From: Lachnoclostridium sp. UBA1241
GTDB lineage: Bacteria > Bacillota > Clostridia > Lachnospirales > Lachnospiraceae
Length of the DNA: 6,775 bases
Assembly (NCBI GenBank): GCA_002308955.1
Contig: DBWJ01000064.1
Span: 1-6,775, forward strand
Direction: 5' to 3'
In this document: in pieces, positions 1 through 6,449 of the stretch
Layout of the letters: every line of letters begins with the position of its first letter
Position numbering within the stretch: the first letter of the stretch is position 1
Position numbers and translations under genes: made by a program
The notes under the pieces: model-generated
The model's input: only the letters and a program-made list of their open reading frames with translations
Database searches by the model: none
What the model was told of the DNA's origin: nothing

Positions 1-471
1 CTCTTTGACGAGCCGACTTCGGCGCTTGACCCGATGGGCCGGAAGGAGATTTTAGACGCGCTTCTGGCCGCGAAATCGCAGACAACGGTTCTGTTCTCCA
101 CGCATATTCTGTCGGATGTGGAGCGGATCTGCGACCGCGCTGCAATCTTACATAACGGTACGGTTGTGTTAAGCGGAACAATGGAAGAGCTGCATGCGAG
201 AAAGGCAGGAACCGATTTCGTTGTGGAGGCGGGCGACAAGGAGGCGTATGAGGCTTTGGTGTCGCATTTTCCGAAGCTTAGTAAGCCTGCGGAACCCGTT
301 GCGGAAGAGTATCAGCTTATATGGAAACAGGGTAACCGGGAAGATTTCCGGAGCGTTCTCGGATTCATTGCGGAGCGGGACCTCAGTGTCCGCTCGGTGG
401 CCTGGGCGGAGTCTTCGCTTGAGGACCTGTTCCTTGAGGCGACCCGCAAAGAAACGGAGGTGAACGCATGA
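1..471 (+). CDS. ABC transporter ATP-binding protein, C-terminal part (5' end outside window)
   Basis: This is the cytoplasmic ATPase subunit of an ABC-2 type transporter; it binds and hydrolyses ATP to drive the membrane partner encoded next. Only the last 156 residues are visible. The window opens inside the Walker B motif (LFDEP, with the catalytic Glu at visible residue 4), followed at once by the D-loop (SALD, residues 7-10). The switch histidine lies in LFSTHILSD (H35), and the usual AILHNGTVVLSG strand follows. About 95 further residues after the ATPase core form the kind of accessory C-terminal domain common in drug or bacitracin-type ABC-2 ATPases. Walker A and the signature motif are off the left edge. 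The stop codon TGA (469-471) overlaps the ATG of the permease gene by four bases, so the two are probably translationally coupled. The family is certain; the substrate cannot be read from this fragment. Confidence 0.95.
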   Translation, partial: LFDEPTSALDPMGRKEILDALLAAKSQTTVLFSTHILSDVERICDRAAILHNGTVVLSGTMEELHARKAGTDFVVEAGDKEAYEALVSHFPKLSKPAEPVAEEYQLIWKQGNREDFRSVLGFIAERDLSVRSVAWAESSLEDLFLEATRKETEVNA

Positions 472-1229
472 TTCCGTTTTTGAAGAAAGAAATTCTGGAG
501 CAGTTTCGAAGAAAGCGGGTGCTTCTTCTCGGAATTCTGTTCGCCGCATTTGCGCTTTTGGGCGTTGCGACGGCCAAGCTGATGCCGGCGATCATGGAAA
601 TGTTCGCCGACGAGCTTGCCGCAAGCGGAATGGTGTACGACATTAAGGAATCCACCATTATGGACGCCTGGACGCAGTTCTTTAAGAATGCGTCGATCCC
701 GCTGATCGTCGTGATCATTCTGTGGTCGGGCTCCTTCACGGGAGAGTATCAGAAGCATACCCTGATCCCGCTTGTAACGAAGGGATTATCCCGCACCGGA
801 ATCTTCGTTTCGAAGATGATCACCGCAGTGCTCGTCTGGACCGCCGGATACGCGCTGTATCTCGGCATCTTCTACGGCTACGCGGAGTTTTACTGGGGCA
901 ACGGAACGGTGAAGCATATCGGGTTGGCCGTTACGCTTTACTGGCTGTACGGCGTATGGCTTCTCGCGATGTTAGGGCTGTTCTCCGCAATCGCCGAGAC
1001 AACGATGCAGGTGCTTTTGGGCGTCGGCGGAGTATTCTTCCTGGTGACTTTCCTGGAGCTCGTTCCGAAACTTCCCGCGAAGCTTCCCACCGCGCTCACC
1101 GGCGGCCTGTCCCTTCTTCAGGGAAGCGCGAAGCCGTCGGACTTTACGATGCCGGTTGTTATCGTCCTTATATGCATCGTCCTCTGCCTTGCGGGCGGCG
1201 TGGTTCTGATTCAGAAGAAGAAACTGTAA
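468..1229 (+). CDS. ABC-2 type transporter permease
   Basis: This 253-residue integral membrane protein is the likely partner of the ATPase encoded just upstream. It has about six hydrophobic segments, roughly at residues 18-36, 76-92, 112-137, 150-174, 182-199 and 228-248. A basic N-terminus (KKEILEQFRRKR) and a C-terminal KKK suggest both ends are cytoplasmic. The stretch GEYQKHTLIPLVTKGLSRTGIFVSK (about residues 92-116) matches the typical ABC-2 permease pattern, a Gly-Glu-Tyr/x-Gly-Thr-Leu loop followed by Ser-Arg and a Lys before the next helix; in this family the loop couples to the ATPase. The start is fixed by the ATGA overlap with the upstream stop; the AACGGAGG just before it (453-460) serves as ribosome binding site. 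The ATPase/permease pair resembles multidrug, bacteriocin-immunity or bacitracin-type exporters, but the substrate is unknown. Confidence 0.92.
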   Translation: MIPFLKKEILEQFRRKRVLLLGILFAAFALLGVATAKLMPAIMEMFADELAASGMVYDIKESTIMDAWTQFFKNASIPLIVVIILWSGSFTGEYQKHTLIPLVTKGLSRTGIFVSKMITAVLVWTAGYALYLGIFYGYAEFYWGNGTVKHIGLAVTLYWLYGVWLLAMLGLFSAIAETTMQVLLGVGGVFFLVTFLELVPKLPAKLPTALTGGLSLLQGSAKPSDFTMPVVIVLICIVLCLAGGVVLIQKKKL

Positions 1230-1259
1230 GGCAGCACGCCCGGCAATCAAAACGGCTGA

Positions 1260-1363
1260 ATCAGAGGTCCTTCACGTCTCGTTGAACAGTAGGATCAGGG
1301 ATTCTTTACGTCCTTGTTGGACAGTGGGATCAGAGATTCTTCACGTCCTTATTGAACAGAAGC
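1260..1363. repeat. Three imperfect 34-35 bp tandem repeats at the 3' end of the MFS gene
   Basis: Three head-to-tail units start at 1260 (34 bp), 1294 (35 bp) and 1329 (35 bp). Each begins ATCAG and contains a core close to TTCTTCACGTCCTTGTTGAAC followed by ACAG. Units two and three agree at about 28 of 35 positions; unit one has lost one base. The unit at 1329-1363 is the actual 3' end of the MFS coding region on the minus strand, coding for LLFNKDVKNL and the TGA stop. The other two units are decayed copies beyond the stop. Because 35 is not a multiple of three, the copies are out of frame with the gene and would not extend the protein if the stop were read through. There are no spacers and no insertion-sequence features. 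This is probably an old slippage or duplication event; any function, such as mRNA 3'-end formation, is unproven. Confidence 0.8.
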
Positions 1364-2631
1364 ATCAGCGCGGAAACCACAAATCCGACGGTGCAGATCA
1401 ACAGAAGCGGCGTGCAGCCGAGGGTCTGCAGAACGGTCCCTGCCAGAATGGAGGAGAACGGGATCAGCCCCTGAGAAAGGATGCTCGAGAAGCTCGTGAC
1501 CTTGCTCAGTTTGTCGCGGTCCACAACCCGCATGAAGGTTGTGCTGATCGGGATGTTGACGCAGGCGAGCAGGAAGCCGATTACCAGGCAGCCGCCCGAG
1601 AACAGCAGCAGGAAAGCGTTCAGGGAGTTCCCGCCTGCCACGCACAGATGGTAACTTACCGTCAATACAGTCATAATCAATGCGGTTGCAAGAATGCGAA
1701 GAGCGATCTTGCGGCCGCATTTTTCTTCCTGCGGCTTCGCGCTCAGGATGACCGAGCCCGCAAGGGAGCTGACCCCGAGGATCACGCTGAACACGGAGGA
1801 CCAAAGCTCGGGCGTAAGCAGATGATCGAACAGGTAGGAAGGCGCCCCCGCCACGTCGGTTTTGATAAAGAACGGAACGAAATTGCTCGCGATCGGCGAA
1901 AGGAAGAAATTGAGGAACAGAACCGAAAGCATCAGCGCGATGATGGCCTTCTGCGTCTTCAGGTAGGCGAGGCCTTCGCCCATATCGGCAAATGCCACAC
2001 GGATCGTCAGCTTTCCCTCCTTCTTCGCCTGTTCGTAGCGGATGAACATCTCCGAAACACCGGACAGAACGTAGCAGACGCCCACGAAAAAGAACAGCAG
2101 GTGAATCGGAAGGGCTGCGTAGAGAACGCCCGCGAGAACCACGCCGAGAATCGTCTGCAGGGCGCTTTTGATTGAAAAGTAGGCATTTGCCTGCTGCAGC
2201 TTTTCTTCTTCTACAATGTGCGGAAACAGCGAACCCGCTGCCGGTGAGAAGATGCCGCTTATCGCGTTACCGAGGATGCCGACGGCGAACAGGATTGCGA
2301 TGTGAGCGCTCTTCCCGGGGAACACAAGCATCAAAGCGATTGCAAGGAGGATCAGCCCGCCCTTAACATAGTCGCAAAGGAACATGATCACGGCCTTGTT
2401 GATGCGGTCGCCGAGAACGCCGCCGATCGGCGTAAACAGAAGCATCATAACGCCGCAGACGGCCAGATAGAGTCCCTGCAGGAAGGCATTGTTATTGCTG
2501 ATCTCGAGAATATAAAAGCTGACGGCGAAGCTGTATAAAACGGCGCCGAGCTCGGACACCAGAGCGCCGAAGAACGTCAGCCGGAAATTACGGTTTTTAA
2601 ATACATTGGCTGTCTTTTGTGACTCATTCAT
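1330..2631 (-). CDS. MFS transporter (MFS_3/macrolide-efflux-like), 12 membrane helices
   Basis: This 433-residue protein is a major facilitator superfamily permease, a proton-coupled membrane carrier and probably an exporter. It has about 12 hydrophobic segments in two halves, split by a charged cytoplasmic loop near residues 198-216 (RYEQAKKEGK). A motif A-like loop, GGVLGDRINKAV, lies between helices 2 and 3 (about 70-81). The stretch FSPAAGSLFPHIVEEEKLQQANA (about 128-150) is typical of the EntS/Mef-like branch. I chose the ATG at 2629-2631 because it has GAGG nine bases upstream (2641-2644) and sits in an ATGAATGA overlap with the upstream regulator stop. A longer version starting at 2673 would lie deep inside the regulator gene and adds residues unlike an MFS N-terminus. 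It is expressed with the regulator as an operon. The substrate is unknown; drug or peptide efflux is a guess from the family. The 3' end is part of a tandem repeat. Confidence 0.93.
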   Translation of the reverse strand: MNESQKTANVFKNRNFRLTFFGALVSELGAVLYSFAVSFYILEISNNNAFLQGLYLAVCGVMMLLFTPIGGVLGDRINKAVIMFLCDYVKGGLILLAIALMLVFPGKSAHIAILFAVGILGNAISGIFSPAAGSLFPHIVEEEKLQQANAYFSIKSALQTILGVVLAGVLYAALPIHLLFFFVGVCYVLSGVSEMFIRYEQAKKEGKLTIRVAFADMGEGLAYLKTQKAIIALMLSVLFLNFFLSPIASNFVPFFIKTDVAGAPSYLFDHLLTPELWSSVFSVILGVSSLAGSVILSAKPQEEKCGRKIALRILATALIMTVLTVSYHLCVAGGNSLNAFLLLFSGGCLVIGFLLACVNIPISTTFMRVVDRDKLSKVTSFSSILSQGLIPFSSILAGTVLQTLGCTPLLLICTVGFVVSALMLLFNKDVKNL

Positions 2632-3697
2632 CTTTTTTAACCTCATCCCAGAGTGCGGACAGGGCCGGATCATCCAGGTAATGTATTATCGTTTTTATGC
2701 CCTCTGCGGCGGTTGCGCCGAGGACGTCGTGGACGCTCGATTCCTTCGGAAGCGAGACAAATCGGACGGAGTCCAAACTGTAGACGGGAGCCCGGTCGAA
2801 CAGCTCCGCCACCGCGCGGGCCTTCTTCAAGCTTTCCCGCGCTTCGTCCTTAAGGCCGGAGCGAAGCTCCGTACAGCCTCTTAACACTAATAATTCCGAA
2901 TAAACCTTGTCCGTAAAATCCGACAGCTCCCCGTCCCGCATCCCGGAAAGCAGCTGAATTCCGAGCTTCACCAGATCGCCCGCCGCATCCGCCCGGTTCC
3001 GGCTCAGGAATACATACACATAGCCGCATACGGCGGTGAGAAAGCTGTTGGTGCTTCGAAGAAGCGCGTCGGAAAGAAACGGCTCGGCATCCTCCGGACG
3101 GTGCAGAAGAAGCGACAGGGTGACGCCGATGGAGTCGCTGTAGACGCCGTTCGCGTTGTGCGCCTTTAAAAGTTCCACGACCTTCTCGGGCTCGCCCATC
3201 GCCATATAGGCAACCGCCATGTCCCCGTGGATCGTCTGCCCGCTGATGTGCGGATTCGTGTTCTGGTCAATCAGAAGAAGCGCCTGTTCAAGCAGCTGTA
3301 ACGCCCGCCCCGCTTGGGATTTATCGTGATTCTCCGCCCCGAAGACAAGATAGACATTGGCGCAGGCGTACACCGCATCGAAGGAATTCGGATACTTCTT
3401 TAAGAGCTTCTCGGCCTCCGCAAGCGCCGCCGGATTCATGTTCCGGCAATACTCGGCGATCCGTTTCGTCACGGAAGCGATATGGTTCTCCCGCACCCGG
3501 TAACCGATCAGCACATCGACGGAAGTGTCGAAGAAATCCGCCATATCCATCAGAAGCCCGAGCTCCGGGATGGAAAGCCCGGATTCCCATTTGTAAACGG
3601 CTCCGGTCGTGACGCCGAGCACCTCGGCAAGCTGTTCCTGTGTCAGCTTCCGCTCCTTTCGAAACGCTTTTATATTCGCGGCAAGATTATTCTCCAT
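2624..3697 (-). CDS. XRE-family HTH transcriptional regulator with TPR-like C-terminal domain
   Basis: This 357-residue cytoplasmic DNA-binding protein is the probable regulator of its own operon. Residues 8-64 form a Cro/C1-type helix-turn-helix (IKAFRKERKLTQEQLAEVLG, then VTTGAVYKWESG as the turn and recognition helix, then IPELGLLMDMADFFDTSVDVLIG). From about residue 75 to 345 the protein is all-helical with repeated Ala/Leu/Tyr patterns (such as ALAEAEKLLKKYPNSFDAVYACANVY and MAVAYMAMGEPEKVVELLKAH), which looks like TPR repeats. Such regulators often sense a small ligand or peptide through the helical part, but no ligand can be named here. The ATG at 3695-3697 is chosen because AGGAGGT lies seven bases upstream (3704-3710) and a good -10 box (3728-3733) lies downstream of the alternative TTG start at 3739. 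The gene overlaps the MFS gene by eight bases, so both should be co-transcribed and translationally coupled. Confidence 0.92.
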   Translation of the reverse strand: MENNLAANIKAFRKERKLTQEQLAEVLGVTTGAVYKWESGLSIPELGLLMDMADFFDTSVDVLIGYRVRENHIASVTKRIAEYCRNMNPAALAEAEKLLKKYPNSFDAVYACANVYLVFGAENHDKSQAGRALQLLEQALLLIDQNTNPHISGQTIHGDMAVAYMAMGEPEKVVELLKAHNANGVYSDSIGVTLSLLLHRPEDAEPFLSDALLRSTNSFLTAVCGYVYVFLSRNRADAAGDLVKLGIQLLSGMRDGELSDFTDKVYSELLVLRGCTELRSGLKDEARESLKKARAVAELFDRAPVYSLDSVRFVSLPKESSVHDVLGATAAEGIKTIIHYLDDPALSALWDEVKKDE

Positions 3698-3703
3698 CGG
3701 ATG

Positions 3704-3710
3704 ACCTCCT
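3704..3710 (-). promoter_or_regulatory. Ribosome binding site that fixes the regulator start
   Basis: The minus strand reads AGGAGGT, followed by a six- to seven-base spacer and the ATG at 3697. This near-perfect site decides in favour of this start over an in-frame TTG fourteen codons upstream. Confidence 0.85.
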
Positions 3711-3727
3711 GTTTTCTTTCTGTCCCT

Positions 3728-3733
3728 ATCATA
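3728..3733 (-). promoter_or_regulatory. Candidate -10 box of the regulator/MFS operon
   Basis: On the minus strand this reads TATGAT, five of six matches to the sigma-A -10 consensus, placing the transcript start near 3721 and giving a leader of about 24 bases before the ATG at 3697. The -35 region, expected near 3751-3756, is poor (TTTTCT-like), so the promoter may need an activator or be weak. It is the best match in the short upstream region, but it is only a sequence match. Confidence 0.5.
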
Positions 3734-3764
3734 CCGCAAAGTTCGGCAGAAGAAAAGACACTAT

Positions 3765-3804
3765 CCGTACCAACGGAATAGAAATTTCTATACCGTTAGT
3801 ATGG
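3765..3804. promoter_or_regulatory. 40-bp imperfect palindrome, candidate operator
   Basis: The two 20-base halves are inverted copies with 17 of 20 positions pairing and no loop; one of the three mismatches would be a G-T pair. The centre, ATAGAAATTTCTAT (3778-3791), is a perfect 14-bp palindrome. Outer half-sites CCGTACCAACGG and CCGTTAGTATGG flank it. It lies in the divergent gap, upstream of the -10 boxes on both strands (about 32 bases from the minus-strand one and about 55 from the plus-strand one). Its perfect centre and zero loop suit a dimeric or tetrameric DNA-binding protein better than an RNA hairpin. The neighbouring XRE regulator is the obvious candidate to bind it, but that is inference. 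Confidence 0.6.
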
Positions 3805-3835
3805 GCGGCGTCGCATTTGTCGCGATAAATCCTAC

Positions 3836-3864
3836 TATTCACTTCCGCTATATTGTGTTATAAT
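3836..3864 (+). promoter_or_regulatory. Candidate promoter of the three-gene membrane operon (extended -10)
   Basis: A perfect -10 box TATAAT at 3859-3864 is preceded by TG at 3856-3857, which makes an extended -10 element (TGTTATAAT). The matching -35 is weak: TATTCA at 3836-3841 with a 17-base spacer, or TTCACT at 3838-3843 with a 15-base spacer. Extended -10 promoters tolerate a weak -35. The transcript would start near 3871, giving a leader of about 60 bases. Confidence 0.65.
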
Positions 3865-3874
3865 TTATTAAATG

Positions 3875-3910
3875 GTGCTTCTGCAAAAAGAGGCACTTCG
3901 GCGGCGTGCC
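3875..3910 (+). other. Leader region with two mutually exclusive hairpins
   Basis: In the predicted leader, GTGCTTC (3875-3881) can pair with GAGGCAC (3890-3896) around an eight-base loop, with one G-U pair. The GGCAC inside that right arm (3892-3896) can instead pair with GTGCC (3906-3910) around a nine-base loop. The second stem ends five bases before the AAGGAGG ribosome binding site (3915-3921). This could be a simple switch or mRNA stabiliser, or chance; it matches no riboswitch class I recognise. Confidence 0.3.
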
Positions 3911-3930
3911 GGATAAGGAGGACAGACGGT

Positions 3931-4437
3931 ATGGACTGGGGCATTGGTATTGCAATCGGAGCGATAGCGGTCGGCGTAATTGCCGGCGTGATCATCGGAA
4001 TGAAAAACCGGAAACTGATGGATCAGGGAGTGGCGAATAAAAACCGGAGCGTAGACTTCTATATGCAGGAGACAACGTTCAAAACGGTTGTCCCGGACCT
4101 GCAGACAGTGCTTGGCGCGATGGATACGGATGCGCTTTCCGGGCAGAGGATCGGTATCACGAAGGATTCAGAGCATAACCGTCTTATATTCCGGGATTCG
4201 GGGTCGTTCGCGGCAACACTTCGGGACGTCGGAAGCAGCGCGGAGGGAATCCACCTTTTCGCGTTCCGCGTGAACACCTGGAAGAATACAAAGTACGGCT
4301 CCATTGAAATGTCGGCCCGGATGGGAGCCAACATCGTACTGACAACGATTGAGAAAGCGTTCCTGACGCTCGATTACAATGCGGTGGCGGAGCGTGTGTA
4401 TGTGACGGATCTGAAGTCGGAAACATCCTTCTTCTGA
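3931..4437 (+). CDS. Hypothetical membrane-anchored protein (168 residues), first gene of the membrane operon
   Basis: I do not recognise this protein. It begins with one very hydrophobic Gly/Ile/Val-rich helix (about residues 3-23, with GxxxG-like spacing that could favour helix packing), then a strongly basic stretch (KNRKLMDQGVANKNR). By the positive-inside rule the N-terminus is outside and the remaining 140 or so residues are cytoplasmic. These look like a compact mixed alpha/beta domain (IGITKDSEHNRLIFRD, then GIHLFAFRVNTWKNTKYGSIEMSARMGANIVLTTIEKAF) with no catalytic motif I can name. The ATG at 3931 has AAGGAGG nine bases upstream. A longer reading frame from a TTG at 3853 is rejected because the predicted -10 box lies inside it. 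Only 26 bases separate it from the zinc-ribbon gene, so the two are very probably co-transcribed. Confidence 0.85.
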   Translation: MDWGIGIAIGAIAVGVIAGVIIGMKNRKLMDQGVANKNRSVDFYMQETTFKTVVPDLQTVLGAMDTDALSGQRIGITKDSEHNRLIFRDSGSFAATLRDVGSSAEGIHLFAFRVNTWKNTKYGSIEMSARMGANIVLTTIEKAFLTLDYNAVAERVYVTDLKSETSFF

Positions 4438-4463
4438 GAAACGATTAAACGGGAGGAAATACC

Positions 4464-5345
4464 ATGTTTTGTACAAAGTGCGGAGCGCAGATTCCGGACG
4501 AAAGCGAGTTCTGTCCTTATTGCGGAGCGAAGGCCGTACAGGTGCAGCCGGAAGCCGGTCAGGGAAACGGCGCTTTACAGAACGGTTCCTCACAGGGGAA
4601 TCGCTTCAGCAGGGAGAAGAAGATTTTTATCATCGAGGCGATCGGCACTCTTGTAGCCGCGCTTCTGATCATTCTTTTTGTGTTACATCCGTTCGGTGAG
4701 AACGGAAACCAGCTTACAAGCCCGAGAAAGGCCGTGACGCCCGCCCAGAAGCAGGCGTCCGGTAAGACTCCGACGCCGACGAAGGTCATGACTCCGGCGG
4801 CAACCGATTCGCCGACGCCCAGTCCGACCTATACCCCGACGCCCACGCCGACCGCGGCGCCGGATCTTCGGGATCCGGGAGAGACCTTCCGCATGGAGGA
4901 CGGGATTCTGGTTGTTGAGAATGAGGTCTTCGGAATGACCTACGGGGAATTGGACCGTTACTTCTATTATGCGCTCCCGTCGAAGCAGGACTGGGAATGG
5001 TCTTCGGTACCGCTTGAATATCTGGATTTCGTATATGCGGACGGTAACACCTACGTGCTTTATTTCGAACACGACCGCCTGATCGCGGTCCGGTGCGAAC
5101 GGGTAATCCCGGAAGGCATGATTCCGGAGGACCTTCTGGTTCGCGTCCAGAATGTCATGGGACAGTTTGATAATTACTGGTATAACCCCGATACGAATCA
5201 GTACTACGAGTACGACTGGTACCGGTATGTCGGTGACGGAGTCGGGGAGTATTCAATCTTCCTGAATCCGTATGATGATACGGAGCATGTTGTTCAGCAG
5301 TATACTTCGCCCGCTTTCACGGGCGGTTCCATCCAGAACCGGTAA
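4464..5345 (+). CDS. Zinc-ribbon membrane protein with Pro/Thr-rich linker and exported C-terminal domain
   Basis: This 293-residue protein of unknown function has a clear modular layout. Residues 3-20 are a zinc ribbon with Cys pairs at C3/C6 and C17/C20 (CTKCG and CPYCG), which should bind one Zn ion in the cytoplasm. A polar stretch leads to basic residues (FSREKK) and a single membrane helix at about 54-75, so the N-terminus is inside and the rest outside. Residues 90-133 form a Pro/Thr/Ser-rich linker (TPTPTK, SPTPSPTYTPTPTPT), a spacer commonly found in exported Firmicute proteins. The exported domain, about 140-290, contains VFGMTYGELDRYF and NTYVLYFEHDRLIAVRCE, a pattern that faintly recalls the SmpA/BLIP-like fold (tentative), and ends in an aromatic- and Asp-rich patch (FDNYWYNPDTNQYYEYDWYRY, residues about 235-255). 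GGGAGG lies seven bases before the ATG. It sits in the middle of the three-gene operon. Confidence 0.88.
   Translation: MFCTKCGAQIPDESEFCPYCGAKAVQVQPEAGQGNGALQNGSSQGNRFSREKKIFIIEAIGTLVAALLIILFVLHPFGENGNQLTSPRKAVTPAQKQASGKTPTPTKVMTPAATDSPTPSPTYTPTPTPTAAPDLRDPGETFRMEDGILVVENEVFGMTYGELDRYFYYALPSKQDWEWSSVPLEYLDFVYADGNTYVLYFEHDRLIAVRCERVIPEGMIPEDLLVRVQNVMGQFDNYWYNPDTNQYYEYDWYRYVGDGVGEYSIFLNPYDDTEHVVQQYTSPAFTGGSIQNR
4764..4853 (+). repeat. Low-complexity Pro/Thr codon repeat inside the zinc-ribbon protein gene
   Basis: Codons 101-130 are dominated by ACG/ACC and CCG/CCC, giving repeated CCGACGCC-type units that encode alternating Thr-Pro with Ser, Tyr and Lys interruptions. Such DNA is prone to slippage, so the linker length may vary between strains. 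Confidence 0.75.
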
Positions 5346-5375
5346 GGTTCGGAAACGAAAAAGGGAGGAAGGAAC

Positions 5376-6410
5376 ATGGGTGACCCCGGAGTAATTCTAA
5401 TCATAAGTGCCGTCGCCATCGTTGTGGGCATTTATGTGCTTCGATATATCTTACAGAAACTGTTCAACAAGGGGACCGACGCCATCGGTAACGCGCGGAG
5501 GAAGAACCGGAACGAAAAGAACGGCGCCGAGGTGGTAAGGCTTGCCGACCTTTACCCGGAGATTGCTGCGATGCACCGCGCAAACGGGACCGACCATGCG
5601 GCGACCCCGGCGCTTATGGCAGCAGCCACGGGAACTGCAGCGGCGACCGCATTGGCTTCCACATCGGAGGCGGAAGCAATCTCGAAGTCCATCGCACCGG
5701 GGTACGAGGATTCCGCACTTGCCCGCCCGAGCTATGACCGGATTCCCGAGGAGCCGAAGGACAGCGACCGGAGGACGGGTCTTAAGGCGACGGCAATCTT
5801 CATAACCGTAATGGGAATTCTTGCGAATCTGCCGTTTCTCTTCGAGGTTTTTCTCAGACTGATCCGTCACGCCAGAAGCTTTGATTCGAACAACACCGTT
5901 GTGGCCTACAGCTCCTATGTCTATGACATCGGCGTACTCCGGGGCATTCTCGTGCTCTCGTTACTGTCGGTTGCGGCGTATCTGATCCTCTTGTTTACAA
6001 AGCGGATAAACTTCACATTTTTCTATCCTGCGCTCACATTTATCCTGAGCATCCTGTTCTATCTGGTGCTGAACCGTTACGCGGCGTTCTACGGCGGAGA
6101 CCGTTTCGCGCCGGACCGCACGAGAAATGTGCCGTCGAACATCCAGAGCGCGCAGAACTGGGCAACGGGTGTCGTATTTGCCGTTTTGGTGCTCGGAATT
6201 TTCATGATGATTTATTTCATAAAGCGGAAGCAGTGGAGCCTGTGGGGCGCGCTTCTTCTCGGAATCATCGCGGTGTTCTGCTCCGTCTGCGCCTTCGGCC
6301 AGATCAGCGGCTGGACCGACGAGCAGATCATTTTGTCCTGCAACTACGGCGGCTACCCGCTCCTTGCGGTATTGTATTCCTTTGCCTATAAGGAAGAGAA
6401 TCTCAGCTAG
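5376..6410 (+). CDS. Hypothetical polytopic membrane protein (344 residues), third gene of the membrane operon
   Basis: I do not recognise a family. An N-terminal helix (about residues 4-24) is followed by a basic stretch (RYILQKLFNKG and ARRKNRNEK), so the long segment after it should be cytoplasmic. That segment, about 50-135, starts with a possible short helix (VVRLADLYPEIAAMH), then an Ala/Thr-rich low-complexity run (about 75-97) and a charged, Pro-containing tail. A membrane domain follows with helices at about 137-161, 186-208, 213-234, 264-283 and 288-309, and perhaps 325-338. Polar loops such as HARSFDSNNTVVAYSSYVYD and GGDRFAPDRTRNVPSN would face outside. The ATG at 5376 has GGGAGG seven bases upstream, and the gap from the zinc-ribbon gene is 30 bases. 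It could be an unassigned transporter-like or scaffold protein; nothing in the sequence shows activity. Confidence 0.85.
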   Translation: MGDPGVILIISAVAIVVGIYVLRYILQKLFNKGTDAIGNARRKNRNEKNGAEVVRLADLYPEIAAMHRANGTDHAATPALMAAATGTAAATALASTSEAEAISKSIAPGYEDSALARPSYDRIPEEPKDSDRRTGLKATAIFITVMGILANLPFLFEVFLRLIRHARSFDSNNTVVAYSSYVYDIGVLRGILVLSLLSVAAYLILLFTKRINFTFFYPALTFILSILFYLVLNRYAAFYGGDRFAPDRTRNVPSNIQSAQNWATGVVFAVLVLGIFMMIYFIKRKQWSLWGALLLGIIAVFCSVCAFGQISGWTDEQIILSCNYGGYPLLAVLYSFAYKEENLS

Positions 6411-6449
6411 CGTGACACGAAAACACACATTCTAACATTACATATTCCA

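Noticed and set aside
1230..1329. An intrinsic terminator between the convergent ABC permease and MFS genes
   Set aside because: I looked for a GC-rich stem with a T-run on both strands and found none; the gap is mostly repeat copies.
1260..1363. The tandem repeats as a small CRISPR array
   Set aside because: The units are directly adjacent with no spacers, diverge from each other, and one is coding sequence.
1282..2175. A long open frame on the plus strand (about 297 codons) opposite the MFS gene
   Set aside because: It mirrors a clear 12-helix membrane protein on the other strand, has an odd Gln/Arg/His-rich composition, no ribosome binding site and no recognisable domain.
2857..2871. A perfect 6-bp hairpin, CGGAGC-GAA-GCTCCG
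   Set aside because: It lies inside the regulator coding region (encoding TELRSG), has no following T-run, and is too short to stand out from chance.
3853..3930. An N-terminal extension of the first membrane-operon protein starting at a TTG
   Set aside because: The predicted -10 box falls within it, its residues do not look like a signal or domain, and a strong ribosome binding site precedes the ATG at 3931.
5961..6428. An open frame on the minus strand under the third membrane gene
   Set aside because: It lies opposite a well-supported gene with a strong ribosome binding site, and its translation is a charged, low-complexity shadow.
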